A program made the position numbers and the translations under genes. A DNA stretch of 64,000 bases, taken from Bradyrhizobium sp. CCGB01. Lineage in GTDB: Bacteria > Pseudomonadota > Alphaproteobacteria > Rhizobiales > Xanthobacteraceae. Shown here one piece after another: positions 60,146-64,000 of this stretch (position 1 is the first letter of the stretch; every line of letters starts with the position of its first letter). The notes under the pieces are model-generated. The model was not told the DNA's origin. It saw only the letters and a program-made list of their open reading frames with translations, and searched no databases. The stretch lies in assembly GCF_024199795.1 (NCBI RefSeq), contig NZ_JANADK010000001.1, forward strand, positions 1,612,001-1,676,000. Reading direction: 5' to 3'.

Positions 60146-61167
60146 AATGGTTCACTAGTGAACCAATGTCCATCCAAATGCCGGCCGCGGATAGCCTGCT
60201 GCAAGTGGCCCATCAGGTCGCTCTGATGGTCCCGGCTATTGTCACGATGACGTTGATGTCGAGCTGCTAGGACTGATTGGTTCGGGTGCCGATGCGTTTG
60301 GCCAGCGTTGACCGACCAAGCTTGAGGCGTTTGAGCCGGTCGCAGATGAGAACGCCGAGGCGGCTAACGTTTCCGGTCCCCTAGGGATGTTTGGACTAAT
60401 GAAAGCGCCAAAATTGATCGCTTTCAGTGGAATCAGAATCCGATGCGTGGAGGTGCGCTGTGAGCCGCATCCAGTCCATCGTGCTGCCCTTCGTTGCCGA
60501 CCTTGTCCGAATGCCCGCCTTCGTGGTGGAGTTTTCCGACACCCGCCTCCGCGAATTCTTTGCCCCCGAACTGCAGGTTCAACCTCGTGCCAACGCGCGG
60601 TGCACGGCCGCCCAAAGGCGTACGGCTCCGCTGGAGACCACCGCAATTCGCAGGCGCGCGATCCGCTCGCCGTCGGCGGCGGACATCGTTTGTCCGCTAT
60701 CCTTCATGATTGTTTCCGATGAGCGATTTGCCCATTAAAAAGCGCTGCGCAAGCGCTGAACGCCTCAAGATGCGATGTTGCGAAGTGTCTCCTGTCATGG
60801 GGCGGCGTCTATTTACGGCGCTACGAAAACATCGAACTGTTGTCCGCTCCAGATGCCTGCTTTGTTTACGACAGCTAGTCATGCGCTCTTTGCGACTTTC
60901 GTGTTTGAGCTGTTGAGTAGCATGCGGATCTCGGGAGCCAGTCAACAGGTCGCTCCAACATCCAGGTGAAACCGCGAGGACCAGTGGGACGATGAGAAAG
61001 TCGTGAGCCTCACTGTTAGAAAACAGCGGAAGTCCTTTCGAGGAACAAGAGAGACGTTGACTGACGATCGCTTTGCGGCAAGGTTGTAAGTATTCATCGG
61101 GCGATAATCTCATTCGCGCAATAAATATCGCGTCGGATGGAGAATTAAAAAATTGAGTATCTCCACC
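60146..61167. other. Gene-poor stretch
   Basis: Conflicting frames on both strands. A minus-strand scrap near 60350-60270 (RLKRLKLGRSTLAKRIGT) could be the remains of a HipB-like antitoxin. No other signal. Confidence 0.4.
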
Positions 61168-61170
61168 TTA

Positions 61171-61989
61171 GAGCCTGACTCAATAAGCTCGAGGAACCTT
61201 CAGGGCGCGGCGAGGCGCCTTGTCAGCAGCCTGAGATGGGCAACGTGAAGCCAGGCAAGCTCCGTTGCGACCGAGCCTTCAAAGTCTCTGGTCAAGCGTC
61301 GGCAACGGCCGAGCCACGCAAAGGTGCGTTCGACCACCCAGCGCTTGGGCAAGAGCTGGAAGCCTTTGACCCTAGGTGGTCGCTGGACGAGTTGTCCTCG
61401 GCCCGCAGGGGGACAGCGGGTTAGTCAACTGCTTGCCGCGATAAAACCCTATCGGCAAAGACATGTTGGAGCCTGGGAAAGGCGAGCAGAAGGCCATTGG
61501 TATCGGTATCGATGTGCCGCGAGGCCCTCCGGCCTGCGTTGTCGAAGCAGTGTGGCTGTCGATGACGGCAGCCGTTGGCGTTGGCTTATGGCCGAGCTTC
61601 TTCCGTGCCCGCCGCACCAGGATTCGAACGATCCGGTGCCACCTGCCGCTGTCGCGCCAATCGTAAAAATAGCCCTGCACCGTCGAGTATGGCGGGAATT
61701 GCTTCGGCAAGGGTCGCCATTGGCAGCCGCTCGACAAAATATAAAAGATTGCCTGCACGATCTCGCGCAGATCGACCTCCCGCGGCCGGCCCAATCGGCA
61801 TCGAGGCGGCATCTTCCGAGCGATCCGCGTCCACTCGGCATCGGTCAGATCGCTTGCGTAACGCAGTCCACTGCGCTGATATTGGATACGAGCGGCTTTG
61901 GTCCACGGCATGGTGTCCTCCCTGGAATCTTTGCAAATCCGAAGGAATCGCAGGCCCGCCAAAACCGCTCACCTTTTTCGGTCAGGCTC
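61171..61989 (-). mobile_element. IS5-family insertion sequence with TTA target duplication
   Basis: Terminal repeats are GAGCCTGACTCAATAA at 61171 and, on the other strand at 61989, GAGCCTGACCGAAAAA. The direct repeat TTA stands immediately outside each end (61168-61170 and 61990-61992), as expected for IS5 relatives that duplicate TNA. Length 819 bp. It holds one transposase gene, which is broken. Confidence 0.85.
61228..61911 (-). pseudogene. IS5-family transposase with internal deletion
   Basis: Starts MPWTKAARIQYQRSGLRYA at 61911, with SDLTDAEWTRIARKMPP and FYILSSGCQWRPLPKQFPP, then the first catalytic Asp in AAVIDSHTASTTQAGG. Between about 61520 and 61380 the middle of the catalytic domain is lost. 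The last block ([35 protein letters not shown]) appears in another frame down to about 61228. It lacks the second Asp, so it is inactive. Confidence 0.8.
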
Positions 61990-61992
61990 TTA

Positions 61993-62338
61993 GGAAAATA
62001 GCTCGTCTTCGACTCCCGCATGCCAGCGTTCTCTGAGACGATGCTGAGGAGATGATGCCAAGCAGAGACGCTCATGATGCGCAACCACATCGTCGACCAA
62101 GTGACTCATTTCACCAAGCCGACAGCTTGCTGATGCTGCTGTGCGTATATGGGCTAATGAGGCGGAAATGCGTACGCCGGGACGGTTCCGAGACGACTGT
62201 AGCGCTTCTGAATCAAAAACATAACCGATGATCATGAATGACGCCTGAGCCGCGCGGTCTCGATGGACGCGGCGGCACGATGCTGCCTGCCTCGGACCGT
62301 CGCTCTTCTTCACGCAAAGCCCAGTTCTTGAGGGACAA
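61993..62338. other. Spacer right of the IS element
   Basis: No gene recognised; short frames only. Confidence 0.4.
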
Positions 62339-62342
62339 ACAG

Positions 62343-62885
62343 GATGACTGCGACAACAATCCGGTCAAGTTCGCCTTCTGGGCCGGCCTCATGATTTCGT
62401 CGATCCCGCAGCGCACTAGCTGGGATATTGATTACAATCGCAAGCTTGCCCGGATCGCCGAGAAGGGTAGTTTCGACTATGCCTAGAACCAGATCAGATT
62501 CACCGCAGGTTATGGCGCCGACACGAAGCGCGAGCCCGTCAGCTTCTCCCACCCGCTCCTTGCCGCGACCGAAAAGCTCAAAGTTGTTGCCGCTCTCCTT
62601 CCGGGCCTTGGAATCCGGCGCTGGCCGCAAAGCAGATGGCGACGATCGACCAGCTCACCAACGCGCGCGTTGCGGTCAACATCGTCTCAGGCTGGTTCCG
62701 GGGCGAATTCTATGCGATCGGCAAGCCCTGGCTGGATCATGACGAGCGATAGCGCTGATCGGAGAAAGTTATCACCGCCCTGCGCGGGCTCTGAACCGAG
62801 GAAACTTACAAGCTGATGGGCGACTTCTATCGGTTCAACGACTATTCGCTCAGGTGGTCGGCCTCGCGCACCGCGTACGCTTGTC
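62343..62885 (+). pseudogene. LLM-class flavin-dependent monooxygenase (SfnG-like), broken
   Basis: Plus-strand pieces read NPVKFAFWAGLMISSIPQRT then SWDIDYNRKLARIAEKGSFDYA, a stop, and in the same frame NQIRFTAGYGADT. Another frame carries FSHPLLAATEKLKVVAALLPG and then ATIDQLTNARVAVNIVSGWF, RGEFYAIGKPWLDHDER; the final piece is GDFYRFNDYSL. This order matches sulfone or sulfonate monooxygenases of the SfnG/SsuD type. At least two stops and two shifts, and the C-terminal half is gone. Confidence 0.75.
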
Positions 62886-62990
62886 CGATAATGTCTGCTC
62901 CTTTCCTCTCCGGAACGTTCATGGCGCACTTGCGTCCGGCGCGTCCTGAAATGGAAGCGGACGCGGAAAGCTTTCAGAGTCGAAGTTGCG

Positions 62991-63332
62991 TTACCATTTC
63001 CACGTATCGGGGCTCGTATCGGTGGCAAGTACCCGGATTCCGTGATCGCTGATGGTGACAATGGCATAGGTGTAGCCATCGTCACAGTTCAGCTGGTACT
63101 CCCCGTCCCCGTGCGACCAGCGCCAATAGTTCCGGCTGCCGCTGGAGGGATAAAACTGTTTTCGCAGCGAGCCCTTGCCAGGCTCAAGACCATTGACGTC
63201 TAGTTTGATCTCGTTGCCGCTGCTTCTCCACAAAACATGGCCCTTCAGCTTTTTTTTGGTCAGATTCACCACGAAAAATTCGTGCTTTCCTTGGCCCGAT
63301 TGCCCCCTTTTTGTACTCTCTTTTGTTCTCAT
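62991..63332 (-). CDS. Unknown soluble protein (113 aa), intact
   Basis: A clean frame in a zone where everything else is broken. The start at 63332 follows GGCGATG-type ribosome sequence. The N-terminus is basic (MRTKESTKRGQ). The rest looks like a small beta-sandwich: NLTKKKLKGHVLWRSSG, then GSLRKQFYPSSGSRNYWRWS, a YQLNCDDGYTYAIVTISD strand pair and DTWKW at the end. No signal peptide or catalytic motif. I do not recognise a family. Confidence 0.6.
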   Translation of the reverse strand: MRTKESTKRGQSGQGKHEFFVVNLTKKKLKGHVLWRSSGNEIKLDVNGLEPGKGSLRKQFYPSSGSRNYWRWSHGDGEYQLNCDDGYTYAIVTISDHGIRVLATDTSPDTWKW

Positions 63333-64000
63333 CGCCGACCCTCATGGCCTCTCCTTCGCGCGCGAGAGACTGATTCGGCGGAGAATGATAGGGTAACACT
63401 GTCGCCTCAACTACCTAATCCGGTGGGCTGGCATTCACATGCAATCCGCACTTCGCCTATCGCTTTTGCGCATCTCATAACGGCGACTTCAAATTGGCCC
63501 CAGCGTGAGCCGCGCTCGTTGTTGGGACAACGCAAACGCATAGCTGCGCATGAGCGTGGAATGCGAGATGCGAAAGGTCTTCGGCGGCCAGATCTATCTG
63601 CTACAGGCGCTGCGCTTGAGCGGAAGGCCAAAGCGAGACGTTTTACCCGAAAGCGCAAGCGTTGCATATGATGACGATAAAAGCGCAAGACGTACATTCA
63701 TCGAGAAGACAGTTCTAATCTCCGGTCTGCCCGTGCTCGCACTGCTTGCCGACTCGTACATGCCTTAGCGAATTCAGCCCAATGTCCTTGCCTTTGCGAC
63801 CGCCCTGTCGTCTGCCTTTAGGCTCGCTGAGCCGTGTCATGAGTCGCTGGCGTCGAAGCCATGTTCCGGCAAGAACACCATAGGATCGTGGTCACGGAAG
63901 AGTGACGATCTGAATATGGCTATCGGCCCAGCTGTCTTCGGCGATCTGCTGCAAATGGCAAAGGTGCTCGCCTGAGCCTGCTTCTAATCGGATTGCATTC
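63333..64000. other. Right edge of the window, no supported gene
   Basis: A plus frame at 63550-63768 is open but lacks a ribosome site and motifs. Genes running off the edge cannot be judged. Confidence 0.4.

Overview
The window looks like part of a Bradyrhizobium-type symbiosis island or a similar accessory region of a slow-growing rhizobium. It holds a wrecked nodD gene, parts of at least six insertion sequences (IS5, IS66 and IS630 types), a broken tyrosine integrase, a conjugation-ATPase remnant and BioR-type control of biotin genes, with long gene-poor stretches and many pseudogenes between small islands of intact genes. No complete nod, nif, fix or type III secretion gene is present. 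There are no rRNA genes, no clear tRNA and no CRISPR array.

Layout. 1-4.4 kb: a secreted hypothetical protein, then a decayed pair of genes for a condensation-domain protein and an MFS exporter. 4.4-9 kb: a broken integrase, small ORFs and degenerate repeats. 9-14 kb: an intact DUF1269 membrane protein, an outer-membrane beta-barrel, then a dead patatin-like hydrolase and a dead GntP permease. 14-19.8 kb: IS debris, a dead RhtX-like permease and a probable small RNA with anti-Shine-Dalgarno loops. 19.8-24.4 kb: a tight four-gene operon (cysD, cysNC, an unknown 120-codon ORF, a FAD/NAD-binding protein) that would make APS/PAPS. 25-31.7 kb: a dead ABC exporter, an intact LuxR-family regulator without a synthase, a dead SDR and a second outer-membrane beta-barrel. 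31.9-38.7 kb: IS5 and IS66 elements, a conjugation ATPase remnant, a three-gene accessory operon ending in a DUF3768 protein, a frameshifted phosphatase and gene fragments. 39.9-50.9 kb: a vitamin cluster (pabAB, bioR, bioB, panD, bioFDA, panB, panC). 51-64 kb: small coiled-coil proteins, then pseudogenes for a di-haem peroxidase, RND pump, nodD, flavin monooxygenase, HipA kinase and LLM monooxygenase, an IS5 relic with a visible target duplication, and one intact unknown protein.

How the genes relate. The vitamin cluster is the most coherent block. BioR-like sites lie in the bioR/bioB divergent region. bioF, bioD and bioA overlap like a working operon and are intact, as are panB and pabA. 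pabB, bioB, panD and panC each carry one or more small indels. In bioB three indels compensate exactly, so the frame stays open while the radical-SAM cysteine motif is scrambled, and a further indel fuses bioB in frame to panD. Either these steps are being lost because chromosomal copies cover them, or the assembly has indel errors; reads would decide. The other coherent block, cysD-cysNC-orf-FAD, is fully open with short overlaps and may supply activated sulfate to a sulfotransferase elsewhere.

All calls come from reading the sequence and remembered family motifs. No database search was run.
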